64,000 nucleotides of DNA. Origin: Pezizomycotina sp. ARF18 (lineage: Eukaryota; Ascomycota). Location of the stretch: contig AZLU01000169.1 of the NCBI GenBank assembly GCA_002224055.1, positions 1-64,000 on the forward strand, given 5' to 3'. Made by a program: the position numbers and the translations under genes. Each line of letters starts with the position of its first letter. The stretch's first letter is position 1. Below, in pieces: positions 24,134-35,654 of the stretch. Below the pieces are notes generated by a model, which was not told the DNA's origin, ran no database searches, and saw only the letters and a program-made list of their open reading frames with translations.

Positions 24134-25085
24134 ATGATAACTTTCACTGAGCTTCTCGCAAATTTACGGCGCTCTAAATGCCAGATAGGGGACTTCGATG
24201 GTTTGTTTGACTTTCTTTCAAGACTCCTGGTGACCCACCGGAGGGACTCTTATAGGCTTTCCGATCTCAGAAACTACGTCGGGCTGACGGCGAATGATTT
24301 GATCTCCCGAGATCACTTTGATGACGCGGAAACGCTCCTTGCGCAGGCGATACTGGCCTACGGCGATCCGCGCGTCCAAAACCGCTGCCGCACCCGTGCA
24401 CCGATGGATCACTCCGCCGACCGGAGAGGTTTTAGGCAAGCTGCTCGAGCCCTCATTGCGACACTTTTCGGCGAAGCATTTACATCTTTAAGGGCCGAAG
24501 AGAAGTCATCTATGGCAATAGGGAAACGAATCTTGAACGCCGCAAATAGGAAAGTTACCAGTGACTCCGAGTCCATGGGACCCGGAAGCTTCATAGACCC
24601 GGCCGACCTCTCACGCAACTATTCCTGGAGGATGCTAGTCAAGTCAGATACAGAACACTTACATACGATGATGGACCAGTTTACCTGGTCTTGCTATGAA
24701 GAAGACGAACCTGGCGACGAAAGCTCAGGTGAACATGATGCAAGCTCAAGTGAATATAATGCCGAGCCAGACGATACGTCCGAAGCGAAGGACGACGAGG
24801 AGCCTACATCCAGCGATGATGATACAAACCCTGACAGCAAGGGAAATCGCGCCGCAAGGGCGATTTGGATGTCATGGCTAAATTTTTGGGGTGCCCGGAC
24901 TGCGGCAAATGCCAGGGCGACAGGATCTTGGAAATCGGGGATGGAGCCAGCTTCATGAGGTGGATTTCAAGAGATGGGAAGGTGGGGCGAACTTCCTACA
25001 CAATGAAAGCGGAGTTGCCTATGTATTGCATGCAAAGACTTCGCTATTCGTAACTGATTTCCTGTGCCTAGGACCATTCGCGTAA
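24134..25085 (+). CDS. Acidic hypothetical protein with CPDC/CGKC tail
   Basis: A 275-codon uninterrupted segment starts MITFTELLANLRRSKCQIGD (an in-frame Met also exists at 24074). It contains helical sequence (FDDAETLLAQAILAYGDP, RQAARALIATLFGEAF), then a long Asp/Glu/Ser region (EDEPGDESSGEHDASSSE). Two frame changes near the end would continue it into FLGCPDCGKCQGDRILEIG and then FKRWEGGANFLHNESGVAYV up to a stop at 25085. CPDC with CxxC spacing resembles a small zinc ribbon, but only three or four cysteines are seen. Family not recognised. This is the longest clean frame in the window. Confidence 0.6.
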
Positions 25086-25445
25086 AGCTCATAGCGGTTT
25101 GAATTATTTACTTGTATTCATTTATTTGCATTTAAAGTATCCATAAACCTCTTCCTTCATATTCATGCTCATACGACGTGAAGAACCTCTATAACCTAAA
25201 AACTGTCCAAATTCTTCGCATTTATTTCTTTCTCGCCTGGAAAACCGATTTAGTCACCATTTCTTCCACAATACATCTCCTCTCGTAATGCGCTATGCCC
25301 AATGATAATGTCTGCGTGGTATATTGAATCGAATTCTATCGCTGCTTATATTCTAACTTTTAGGGCTGAAGTCTCTTAAACATAATTTGGAATCATCAAA
25401 TCCAGCTCCTTTTATAATGCCATGCTTCCTATGAATCAAGACATA

Positions 25446-25767
25446 ATGAAGGACAAGAGCCATCTCCTCTATTCTCTGCTAGCCACCTTGTTTAGTAGTA
25501 CCACTCTAGCAATCACGAGCGAGAACAAACCCGGGTCCGCAGTTCGGACAAGGCGTCGGACATGCATACTGCGTGCCCGTATTGATGGGCAATGGCACGG
25601 GACGACGATCTGGCGCTGGAACTCCGTGCAAGCAACGTTGCAAGTCTGCTTGTTGGGACAGCCTTTTGGTGGGGCAAGAGTCACGGTTGGCCGAGGATGG
25701 CAGGACTTGTCGGGCTGAACTGTGTCAGGGTCATCCTGAGCACTGCGGGATGGGAAATTATCGTTAG
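25446..25767 (+). CDS. Small Cys-rich secreted protein, one frame change
   Basis: It begins MKDKSHLLYSLLATLFSSTT followed by LA and ITSEN, a good signal peptide. After a single frame change near the mature N terminus it reads YCVPVLMGNGTGRR, GAGTPCKQRCKSACWDSLL, RTCRAELCQGHPEHCGMGN and stops. The mature protein would have seven cysteines in about 80 residues, a size and density typical of fungal small secreted proteins. No family recognised. An overlapping minus-strand frame is also Cys-rich but has no leader. Confidence 0.45.
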
Positions 25768-27625
25768 TGAAGCGGGGGAAAGTAGTAGTGAGTGGAGAAG
25801 ATACTTACGCGACGAGGAGAGGAATGTAGCGATGATGAGAGTTGTGAACTTCATTGTGTTTGCGGTTGATCGGTTTCTTTTTGTGAAGAGATCTGATTAT
25901 CACCATTGTAGTTCTTGGAGATTTCTAGAAAGGCGAAGAAGATCTTTTAGGGAAGAACTTCACGGTGTATTATAGTTGAAGCTTCTCAGTGCCGTCCTTC
26001 GAGCTTAGCTAGTACTGGGCATATCTAATATCGATAATCGCAATGGAATGCAGCGCCATTAAATCGGCAGAGCTATTGGATCTCTTCGCACCCTAATCAG
26101 ATCGAGGATCCAATAGGATGGACTTGAAGCTTAAAAAAAATTGCGATTAATCGCGATTTCTTGAAAATTACGCCTATACTCAGAGCTCTACGCTTGCAGT
26201 GCTTTGGATCTCGAGGCAAAGCAGGTACCCGTCCGTTTCCGTTATTAATTTCGTCAAATCCGGCGATGGTCGATATATAGCTCGAGATATGTAAACCACC
26301 TACTTTTTAAGGTCTAACCTCTAAGTTATTGCGAGTAACACCTTTCGTGAAAGATCAGCGCTGTTTGCTCTGCTTATCGCCCTGTTAGATCAGTATTCAA
26401 TCCATAGGGTAAGCCGCCAGGGATTATATCCGTCTTAAACTATCAATCATGGTGGTGTTTTCCTTCATCTTGTTCACCCCTTGGACTGGACTAATACAAT
26501 TCATGAACCAGTCCAGGTTGATATTGGTAGATGGGATTGCTTCCGAGGTATCTAGATCGAAACTGAGATATCAAAAGAAATTCAAACAAATTCAAACAAA
26601 TTCAAAAGAAACTCGGCAACAATCTAACGTTGTTATTGCTGGACTATGGGCTCGCTCGACCTGAGTCAAGCAAATTAGAGGCTTTCAGCACCTAAATTCC
26701 TCAGATCAAGCCGCTACAGTAACCGTCACCACTGAAGCTGTAGTTTCTCATCTCTTAAAATTCTTTTTGAAGCCTCCTCGTTTCGAGTATTTGCGGGACA
26801 CAATAACACTCTTATCTATTACTATAGTTGTTTTTCACGCAGTTGTTTTCAACCTGCATCATCGAAGTTTCCGATTGCTATGGATGGAAACAAATAAAGG
26901 TACCTCCGGGGCTTCCTTCTGCACCTCGGGAGCCGGAACCGCTTCGCCGCTTTTCTTCCACTTACTGGCAACGGGCATCCATTCCCGCCGGCTGTGATAA
27001 CTCAATTAGATTGATCCGTAGTGTAGCACGCAAACGCAGATTAATAAACTCGTATTTCTAAGCATACAGAAAATCTTTTATTTATCGACCGCTATGAAGC
27101 ATGCTTGGTTATCAAGTAGCCGACGGCAAAACGTTGAACACGAGAAGACGTCAAATTGTCTTGAAAATTAACAGCCCAGCTTCCAGAAGGAAATATACCT
27201 CGCTATGCTACCTATAGTCCTCGTCGCTTATTATTCAGCATCTTGAAAAACACAAGTATTGCAGGGGTAAACACCTTCCCAATACCTCTCGCCTCTGGAT
27301 ATTCCTTGTGGAACTCCTACATACTCGACTCGCGAGCTACAGTTTGTAAGCAACGAATTTGTGGGGGTGGCATCTCGAAGCACCTTAACCGGATGCGTTC
27401 ATGATATTTGCAATGGGCTTAACTTTCTAGCATTAACAAGAACTGATATATAACACCCTGAGATCTCAAGATAGTTTTGGAGAAAAAAACAAAAAAACTG
27501 AATCTCGTTTTCTGAACTATCAGTCTATTGAGCTTTCGATATTACCGTGCCGTCTTACTCAGTTGTCCAAGTTTTTACCAACTCAGGGCTTACCAAACGA
27601 CTACTCAACAAATTTCTCACGAACA
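25768..27625. other. Intergenic, no supported gene
   Basis: Only weak open frames. A short tandem repeat of AAATTCAAAC lies at about 26578-26608. Confidence 0.4.
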
Positions 27626-29011
27626 ATGTCCGACCCAACAACTCCTCTCCGCGTCCTCATCACCGGCGTTACCGGTTACATGTAAAATCCCTCCCTCTCT
27701 AAACCCCCGTTAAAATTTCTTTAGCTGTCAATCGTCTGCGCCGCTAATACTCTGCGCTTCATTCCCCCAACAGTGGCGGTTCCGTCTTAACCCAATTACT
27801 CTCCTCCCAAGAGCCTTCCTTGAAGAACCTGCATTTCTCAGCCCTAGTTCGCGGAGAAGATCGCGCTGCGGTACTCAAGCAGAACAACGTCGAGCCTATC
27901 CTGTTCGAAAGCCTGGATCAGTTCGATACGTTGAAGAAGATTGCTAGCGAATTCGATGGTACGAGGCTTTCCTTGTCTCGGCTGTTCTTTAGCTAGGGAA
28001 AAATTGATTGAAAGACTTAAAGCTGATTATGATGTCTTCTGTATTAAATAGTCGTGATCAACAACGCGTCTGCGTTCCACGATCTCGCCGCGAAGGCGAT
28101 GGTAGAAGGACTAGCGCTCCGGCAGAAGCAGAAGGGTTCGAAGGTGTATTATGTCCATGTAAGTCCTCTCCTCCTTCCTTTCCCCCGCTATCTACTTTCG
28201 CAACAAGGATCTAATTCGATAGACCTCCGGAATCTCCTCCATCGCCGACCGCTCCGTCTCCGGCGCATACATCTCCCCCTCGGTAAATCGCACTACCTCT
28301 CCGACGCCAACGACGACATCCGTCCTACCTCCGCTCCCGCCAATCTCTCGAAGAATACCGCCAGCGCACAACCGATATCGCCGCCCTCGACGCCGCGACC
28401 GCGAGCAACGTCCCATATACATCATCATGTCGCCCACGATCTACGGATGCGGCACCGGCTTCTTCAACAAAAACTCCATACAGATTCCCGGGATGATGCG
28501 CGCCGCCATAAAGCGCGGAAAGGCCGAAGTAATGGGAAACGGAGGGAATCGGTGGATCACGTGCACGTACAGGATTTAGCGGTGCTGTACGAGATTTTGT
28601 TGAATGAGGTTTTAAGTGGGGAGGAGGGTGTTAAGGAGGGTGTGTACTTTAGCGCTACGGGTGATCATAGCTGCGCGATATCGCGGTGAATATCGTAGGA
28701 GCGGAAGAAGTTGGGATTGTTGGGGAGCGATGAGGTTGCGGAGATAGCGTTGAGGAGGCGGATAAGGCGTGGGGGAAGGGGAGTAAGCAGTGGGTGGAGT
28801 TGGGGTTCGGGTCGAAGTAAGTATAATTATGCTTCCGGGAAGTTATGAGAGAGATAGAGAGGTGTTTGCTGACGATTTTGACGATTGTAGTTCGCTTTCG
28901 AAGGCCGATCTGGCGAAGCAACTCGGGTGGGAACCGAAGTATACCGACGAAGACTTTTACAAGAGCTTCGACGAGGAGATGCAGATTATCGCGGAGCAGA
29001 TCAAGCATTAA
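27626..29011 (+). CDS. NAD-dependent epimerase/dehydratase (extended SDR), frame-broken
   Basis: Extended short-chain dehydrogenases use NAD(P) to modify sugars, steroids or similar small molecules in the cytosol; the substrate is not shown here. Exon 1 (27626-27681) encodes the Rossmann signature VLITGVTGYIGG with Gly14, Gly17 and Gly20. Introns are at 27682-27773, 27959-28051, 28159-28222 and about 28815-28890, all GT..AG. Other family marks are VVINNASAFHD, VYYVHTSGI, IIMSPTIYGCGTG, HVHVQDLAVLYEILL and a C-terminal LAKQLGWEPKY. About 350 residues fits the family. Three or so frame changes fall between 28.27 and 28.72 kb. No neighbouring pathway genes point to a substrate. Confidence 0.85.
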
Positions 29012-29668
29012 CCAGAAAAGTTAATAGTCACTGCTTGATGAAACGGATTCCTTATGACTCCGCTTGAAGAAACGAGTATATCAGTGAATAAGATTTAGTA
29101 TACATAAAGCTAGTTCAAAGCCCGCGGCGAATTGAGTAATCCCTGAGGCACTGCCTGGCGTCTTATGCCCCGTCGGGGCAGGTCGGGCACATAGTACACG
29201 CAAAACGAACCAGTGGCTTTCCCGAGACGTCTCCGACGGCTCCATTGCAGATTTGACGACTACATATAGAAAGAATCAGTCTTTTGGTCCAGCGCAACCG
29301 TGCTTCCAAAGCTTTACTCGTACTACCGAGAAAACTTCAGGACATCACTCGTCCCCCAACATCCTACATCCGTCCTACAAAAGCGGCGTCGTCATATCAT
29401 GTGTCCTCACCATCACGTGGGTAACAAGTAACAACCAACTCGAAAGTGTAACAAACAGGCCTTTTCCTTGTTCCTGCGGCTAGTCCTTTGGATTTCCGTC
29501 AGCCTGCATAATTAGTGTTGGGAGTTGGAAACCCAACACGACAAAATTTTCTTCTTCAATTCCTCGGTCCCCACGTAACTCCTCACCTCCCTTTTTAATC
29601 CATCCATTCCCCCACGATCATGATATCGTTACACTGAGCGTGACACGAATAAACTGTATACTTCACCA
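29012..29668. other. Intergenic, no supported gene
   Basis: Contains an open frame (29253-29483) with poor composition. A CT-rich leader precedes the F-box gene. Confidence 0.35.
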
Positions 29669-31600
29669 TGTTAGATCAACTCCCGTTCGACATTAGCTAC
29701 CAGATACTGCTCCTGGTGGATCCATTCGACCTTGTGCGGTGGACAGGGTACGTAAACTGTCTCCATCCCCACGTTCATGAATTCTAATGGCCTAACCGAC
29801 GGTTTTCAATCTAGGTCTCGAGATCATGGCGCAAGCTCCTCTCCACCCTCTAATCCGACGGCCAGCACCTCCACTCCACATGATCCGCCGCACTCCCCTC
29901 CGCCGTCCAAAAGATACAAATCCGCGACAAGCTAACTCCGAATTCCCAAACGCCGATCTCATGTTAATCCCGGCAAAGCACCGTGACCCTCACCTTCCCA
30001 CGCGTTCGAAGAAGCAGAAAAGGGAAGTAGTAGAGCAGCATCGCAACCCGTTCACGCCGCCTCCTCCTCTCCTCCCCGCCACCGCGCCAACGCCTCCAAG
30101 GGAAAATCTTCAACCGCGTTAACATCGAAGTGCCGAATACATCCTACAACGAGCTCGGCGTGAAGTGCAAGTACGACCGGTTTCTGCTTGCTATGGTCCG
30201 AGGGAACCGCTCGTTATGATCTACGACCTCCCCTGGCCGGAACGACGAGATGTACTCCTACACCCTCAAAAACCCTCGTAATGAAAAAGTCCTCACTGCA
30301 ACTTTAGGCGGTGGGAAACTTGTCACGGCGACGCTAGATAGTACGGAGGAGTTTTTACACGTTTGTATGGTTGATTTGTCCGATGTACGGAAGGGAAAGA
30401 TGGTTATGGCGGCGCCGCTACCGGTTAAGAAGCTACGGTTGCCGATTAGTTTGGAGGATAGGATGTATTGCCGGAGGGACACGTGCCGCTGCTATTCGGC
30501 TCTACGCCGCTGATCAGCACGAACGGAAGAACGGTCGCGTTTTCCGACTCGTACGTATCCAAAATACAGTGTGGGATTTCACGCCGCCGCCCGAGGTTAT
30601 TAGGAACGTATAACACGCTCCCGAATGGCGGACGCTATTTCGATCGCCTAGGCGTGCACATGGATGCGATTTCCTCCTCCCCGTAACGTGCGGCTTATAT
30701 CCCCGAAGACGCGGACGACGTCGTCGCGACCGTATTCGTGCACGAGTTCGCGTTCAAGTACTTCGCTATAATGCCGGCGTCTACAACCGGCGGAAAAATA
30801 ACGACGATGAAGGGTATCAGCGCGCCGCACGACGAGTATGTGGAAACTGCAGGATACGCGGCCGCGTTACGTTTAGCGTTTTCGAATCCGGGAGGGAGAT
30901 ATTCGTTAGGGTGAGGTACGATGATGAGGGGCCGCTGTACAAACTCGTCCGACGGAGGGCATCGTCACCACCGCGCCATTGTTAGGTGATGCGGAGGGTC
31001 AAGTAAACTAGAAGAAAAGGAAGAGTTCGAATACACCCTCGAAAAACAATGGACGACTTTATTTCGCAAGAAAAGTACACCCCCCAAACCTCCCGACGCC
31101 GAATCGCTAGAATCGTCCTCCGCCCGATTATACGCATGGACATCGAGCGCTCATCCACAGACCACTTCGTCTACTTCCGCGCGGGTCCTCTCACCATCAC
31201 ACTACGGGAACCGGCGTTTATATTCCTGGAGTATAAACCCTTAACGGAGCAAATACGACTGCGCGCGCTGTCGGTGCGACGTCTAGTAATTCGGAGACGA
31301 GCGTGACGGGATCGGTGGAGTTTAATCCGTGGCATTATAAGATCGTTGCGGCGCAGGGGACGAGCAGTGCATGGTGCTCGTGTTTGAGAGTTATGGAGAG
31401 ATAGGTGCTGTTAAGGCTCGTGGAGTTCGGGGAGTTTTGGGCGAAGTTGAGCGAGCGGAGTTTGGGGAGGGAGTTTGCGGTGGACCTGTGGTGTTCGAGG
31501 GGGGGAAGTAGTGAGAGGGCTGAAGACGGCGGGATGAGGAGGGAGGATTTGAAGGGGAAAGCGGTGGGTTTGAGGAGAGTAGTGGGATGAAATGTTATGA
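29669..31600 (+). CDS. F-box protein, probable substrate adaptor of SCF ligase, frame-broken
   Basis: Starts MLDQLPFDISYQILLLVD, then DPFDLVRWTG. An intron with GTACGT donor and TCTAG acceptor (about 29748-29815) leads to SRSWRKLLSTL. LP..(I/L)...IL..(V/L)....L......SR.W is the classical F-box, which binds Skp1. Downstream segments look like a beta-rich repeat domain: YDRFLLAMVRGNRS, LMIYDLPWP, MYSYTLKNPRNEKVL, STEEFLHVCMVDLSD, VPLLFGSTPLIS and GGRYFDRLGVHMDA. The alternating WD-less strands would suit a propeller-like substrate domain; that is inference. There are many frame changes, so the C-terminal end is approximate. Confidence 0.7.
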
Positions 31601-32777
31601 CTGTGATGATATGAGATTGTACGTAGCGAGAAGATATCCAGACCCTTTGAAAATTTACGAAAAGCCGGAGCAAATGTTCCACGCCATAGAAGATGTCCAT
31701 CTGGAGTGTTTGCTCTGATCTCGCTTTCCACTGCTAATCTAAGTTTCAGACTACGTCTTATCGAGGTCCGGCGGAGCAGTCCATAGCTCAGTGGACTTAG
31801 GGTAGCACAACTTGCGCTACCCAGAACCGTCATCAAGAGATATCATTTTTGTAATTTCCAGCAAAAAAAAAAAAAAAAAAGGCCGAGGTGGGTATATCTC
31901 GTAGAAAATGCCACCAGATGAGATACTAGTAGTAGTAGCGGCTCTTGTACTCCGAGTCCGGTATATAAAATATTCTGAGAAGCAAGATCTCAGAAAAAAA
32001 AAACGGAAGCCTTAGGGTGTATGATCAGTATAAACTGCGCATGCCTGGATTGGTTCAAATAATCCCGCCTATAAAAAATTCACTCACGGCACCCATCTCC
32101 ATATACTGCATCAGAATCGTCAGCACAAAGCAGACAGAAACATACTCAACGCCAAATTACGCTCCAGCAGCGGTTATAACCCAGATCCGGCCCAAAAAAA
32201 AAAAAAACTTGTGGAAACCTTCGCTGCGACGGAACCGGGTACTCCGGGTACCTTGTTCGCTTCTGGCTCTCGCAAGCGAAGAGCTCTGTCATTGCGAAAT
32301 CTATATTTATCACTCTTCTTCTTCTCCTTTTTTGCAGCGATTCCCATGTCTTTCTCGCGAGGTGAAGGAATGGCAGCCCTTTTCGAGTCAATAAGCCCGT
32401 GTAACCAATTACGACACGCAATCTTTCACGACATCCCGGCCTCCATCTCACTATTTTTTTCAAGGATCGTCATTGCTTGAAAAAAACAAGCGAACAAAGC
32501 TTACTCCTGCGTAATATAAATTCCTGCATGGCAGGATAAGGCGAAAGGGCATTTTAAAATATCGGCAGATTCAATGGCACCCCTTACATCCACACCCGTC
32601 CATTCTTTCGGCTATAAATAGACCCTGTTGGGCCTCCCAAGAGATCTTCTACGTTCCAAGGAATCTTCACTGATCTTCTTGCTCAACTCGGAGTCTTCAG
32701 AGGTCAAAGGTCCAACACAAACTCTCCCCTTCATACCAACCTACACCGCTAATACTCCATACAAACTCACGCCCAAC
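31601..32777. other. Intergenic with two stem-loops and A18 tract
   Basis: Two adjacent perfect stems occur at 31776-31825, followed by a run of A at about 31863-31880. From 32.0 to 32.6 kb no gene is supported. The promoter and CT-rich leader of the secreted gene occupy 32.6-32.78 kb. Confidence 0.4.
32613..32620 (+). promoter_or_regulatory. TATA box (TATAAATA) of small secreted gene
   Basis: TATAAATA lies 158 bases before the ATG, with a CT-rich leader between, a common fungal arrangement. Confidence 0.6.
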
Positions 32778-33127
32778 ATGAAGTCCGTCCTCATCATCAC
32801 CACTCTCGTCTCCGTCAGGTAAGCCTCCCCTTCCCTTCCTCTGCCCAAAACCCTTCTCCCACCAACCCCACTAACACCCCCAGTGCCCAACTCGAAATCC
32901 CCCAACAACAACCTGCTACCCCAACCAACCGTCACCGTCGCTCCCCCAAAGGATGCAAACCTCCCAAATTCTTCTGCGACATCGCGTGCCCGCAGAGTAT
33001 CCGGCTGATTACTGTTCCGTGCGATTGCCCGACGGATACGGTTACGGTGTATAAGTGCCCGACGGGGTGTTCGGGTGTGGGCCTGGTATATTCTACAGAA
33101 GGACTGTTAGGATTGAAGGGAAGTTAA
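32778..33127 (+). CDS. Small Cys-rich secreted protein with dibasic processing site, 94 aa
   Basis: Two exons (32778-32818 and 32884-33127) joined over a 65-base GT..AG intron give a clean 94-residue protein with no frame break. It starts MKSVLIITTLVSVSAQ, a signal peptide ending at about residue 15. A short Gln/Pro/Thr propeptide ends in HRHRR-like basic residues (TNRHRRS), a likely Kex2 site. The mature part of about 62 residues has seven cysteines: GCKPPKFFC, DIAC, VPCDC, YKC and PTGC. Such small processed Cys-rich proteins act as antimicrobial, adhesion or effector proteins in fungi; which applies here is unknown. Strong TATA box upstream. Confidence 0.8.
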
Positions 33128-33262
33128 GGGTGGAGGTTGTTTGGTGGAGATGAGGAAGATAGATGTATGTACATTATTCAGTGAAGGTATACTGTGAATG
33201 TCCCTTCCATGAAGGGAGGGAAGAGGCAGCGAAGGAACTAATATACTATTCCCAAAGCACCA

Positions 33263-33297
<35 letters not shown>

Positions 33298-33794
33298 CCA
33301 CGTCAAGAAGTGATATGAGAGGAGGGAGATACGTAATGTTTTTCTTTGTAGCTTCTAAGAGTTCTAATATTATTAGCAAGAGATAAACGAAAAATAAGAG
33401 AGCGGAAACAGTCTGCGCTACATAGTGATAGAATACTAATTCTTTGAGGAAAAAAAAAAAAAAAAAAAAGGAAAAGAAGCATACTAAGTAAGGTGAAGTG
33501 GAGAGTCAATAGTAATCAATTGTGAAGGAAAGCGCCGAGCAAACGTTATCGAAAGCAGATAGTGATACATGTTAAGTAATCTCGAGAAGCCTGTCGTCCG
33601 GTGAGGTTTCAAATGAAAAAAATCCATTTCAATCTTTTTTTTTTTCTTCTGAATAGTTATGATACCTCTGGGGCCTGGGCGCCGGCTCTAATAGATGTGA
33701 TGGGGTACTTATATTCTTGACGGCCTCGCGGTCCATCAATCACAGATTATACATTAACTGCCCTTTCCTCGCAATGTTATTATACGAGGACTCC
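33128..33794. other. Intergenic between convergent genes, with T33 and A20 tracts
   Basis: Separates two convergent genes. Runs of 33 T (33265-33297) and 20 A (33450-33469) lie here in inverted order, about 150 bases apart. Confidence 0.6.
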
Positions 33795-35051
33795 TCAGCC
33801 GACTACTTGGGCCTCTTCGTTGACCACACCATCTCCCTTCCTCGCGGCCTTCTCCTTCTTCCTCGCCTTCGCCGCAGCCTTATGAACCCTCCTCATCCCC
33901 TGATCTCCTCCAATTGTTCCCTCCAGTTCTCCTCCACGGCCTTTCGAATAACCTCCTCCTTCTTCTTCAATACCTCTTCAACACTCCCTCTACCTCCCCA
34001 CCCACCTCCTCCGCAACTTTCTTCACCCCCTAACAAGAACCCCAACTTCCCTTCCTCCACATCTCCCCCTTGTCTCAACGTCTCCGCTGTACGCATCCAT
34101 ATCTTCTTCTCGCCCTTCTCAATCATGATCTTCCTAATTATACCTTCATACTCCCCTTCCTTCCCAAAAGTTTTAACGCCTCCTGCCTGATATACTCCCT
34201 CGTCATCCACCCCTTTATTAAAAAGATCGGTACGGGATGGAATGTACTCATCCACCCACCGTATGAACATTTCCCGCTTACTCAACCTCTTCTTATCTCT
34301 TTTTATCAACCTACTCCTCTCGAAGCTACTAACCCTCAAAAGCGGTTTGTGGAGAGGTAGTCGAATAACGCCTCCGTAGTTTCGAAGCCGGCGTACCACT
34401 TTTCGGGGTCTAAGCCCCAAAACTCCAACACTTCGCGTGGAGAGGTGGAGAGGACAAGGTGTGTCTTCCTGCCGTCGCTCCTGGAGCCCTCCCGTCTCTC
34501 TCCCACTTCGTCGTGGTCGATGATCATCCTTAAGCCGTCGCCATTAACGCTCAACCCGCACCACCGCGCGGACGTATTCAGTATGTTCCACGTATCCCCG
34601 TAAGCGTGCGTGAACGCGTCATCTCGTAGTTACCGCGCGTCGGGCAGATGTGTACATCTACCTGCACGTGACCCTTAACTTCCGGTACAAACACCGCGAA
34701 ATTCGCCGCGGGAATTACGTACTACGGACGTGGCGGAGAGGAGGCTGATACGGAGGAGATGAAGCCGTCGTGGTATCCTCTTCATCTTTCTCCCGCCGGT
34801 GGGAGGAGGCAGAGTTGGCCTGCGCTTGTGGAGTAGAGAGGAGTACTTCGGACCGTAGGCGAGGATGTCGATGTCGCCGTGGTCCGATTTTTGAGGAGCG
34901 GGGACCGGGACGTTAGGGAGGTAAAATGCGGGACAATAGAGTGGTGAACCGGTTAGGATGGTGCTGTAGATGGCCGAGGGTACGCGGACGCAGTCGATGG
35001 GTTGGGCGCCGGTGTGTTTTGCGGCGAGGAGGGAAATGCTTTACCGCCCAT
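33795..35051 (-). CDS. Conserved fungal MGGKAF protein, nucleotidyltransferase-like, frame-broken
   Basis: Starts MGGKAF, which I recall as the opening of a widespread ascomycete family of unknown role. Next come RVPSAIYSTILTGSPLYC, LPNVPVPAPQKSDHGDIDIL and AYGPKYSS. The HGDIDIL motif has the Dx[DE] arrangement of the polymerase-beta nucleotidyltransferase fold. Later segments are VNGDGLRMIIDHDE, LVLSTSPREVLEFWGLD, KWYAGFETTEALFDYLSTN, KREMFIRWVDEYIPSRTDLF and a basic C terminus (MRRVHKAAAKARKKEKAARK). Length of about 418 residues fits my memory of the family. About five frame changes. The catalytic role is inference from one motif. Confidence 0.75.
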
Positions 35052-35654
35052 TGTTGGCGTCTGACTGCCGGACCGGGGGGGGAATTGGCGCCGTCTAGAA
35101 AAGCGATGGCTTGAAAGTGTAATGAAATTGAGAAGGGGCAATAGCTGCAATGAGTAGAATTAACTTTGACTGGGGGAGGGGGGACTTTCTCGTTGTTTTT
35201 GTATATATATGGGAGAGTTGATTAAAAGGGATACGACATATGTACGACGTAATTTTGCCTCACACAGATGCACTGGCGGCAGGTGCAACACCCCCTTTCC
35301 TGTTCAATGAGTCACTTACTCCTGTTCGACGTGGAGAGAGCCAAGTAGTACTATATGTTCTTTTCTCGATGAAATCGAAAGCGGAAGTCGTTAAACGTTT
35401 TAAGCCCCCCTTATATAACCCCTGCGCCACACCCGGATGTATGTACGCCGCGCCGCGCCTTATAAGGCTGAATCTCGATCGCGAGGCTATCTCCTCTACA
35501 TTCATCTAGCAAAATTATATAAAAAAAAATAAAAAATAAAAAAAGCACCGAGAGAGAAAAAGAAGGGGAACGAGTTTTCAGTCCGCCAAGTAAAAGCCAG
35601 GCGATATTCCACTTCGCACCAAATAGGGGGTGTAATGCGTTGCGTCGGAGTCTA
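35052..35654. other. Intergenic, no supported gene
   Basis: Upstream region of the MGGKAF gene, with a TATATATA stretch near 35200. An 89-codon open frame at 35240 is not convincing. Confidence 0.35.

Noticed and set aside
31776-31840. Possible tRNA gene
   Set aside because: An A-box-like word and stems exist, but no T arm, B box or acceptor pairing can be made.
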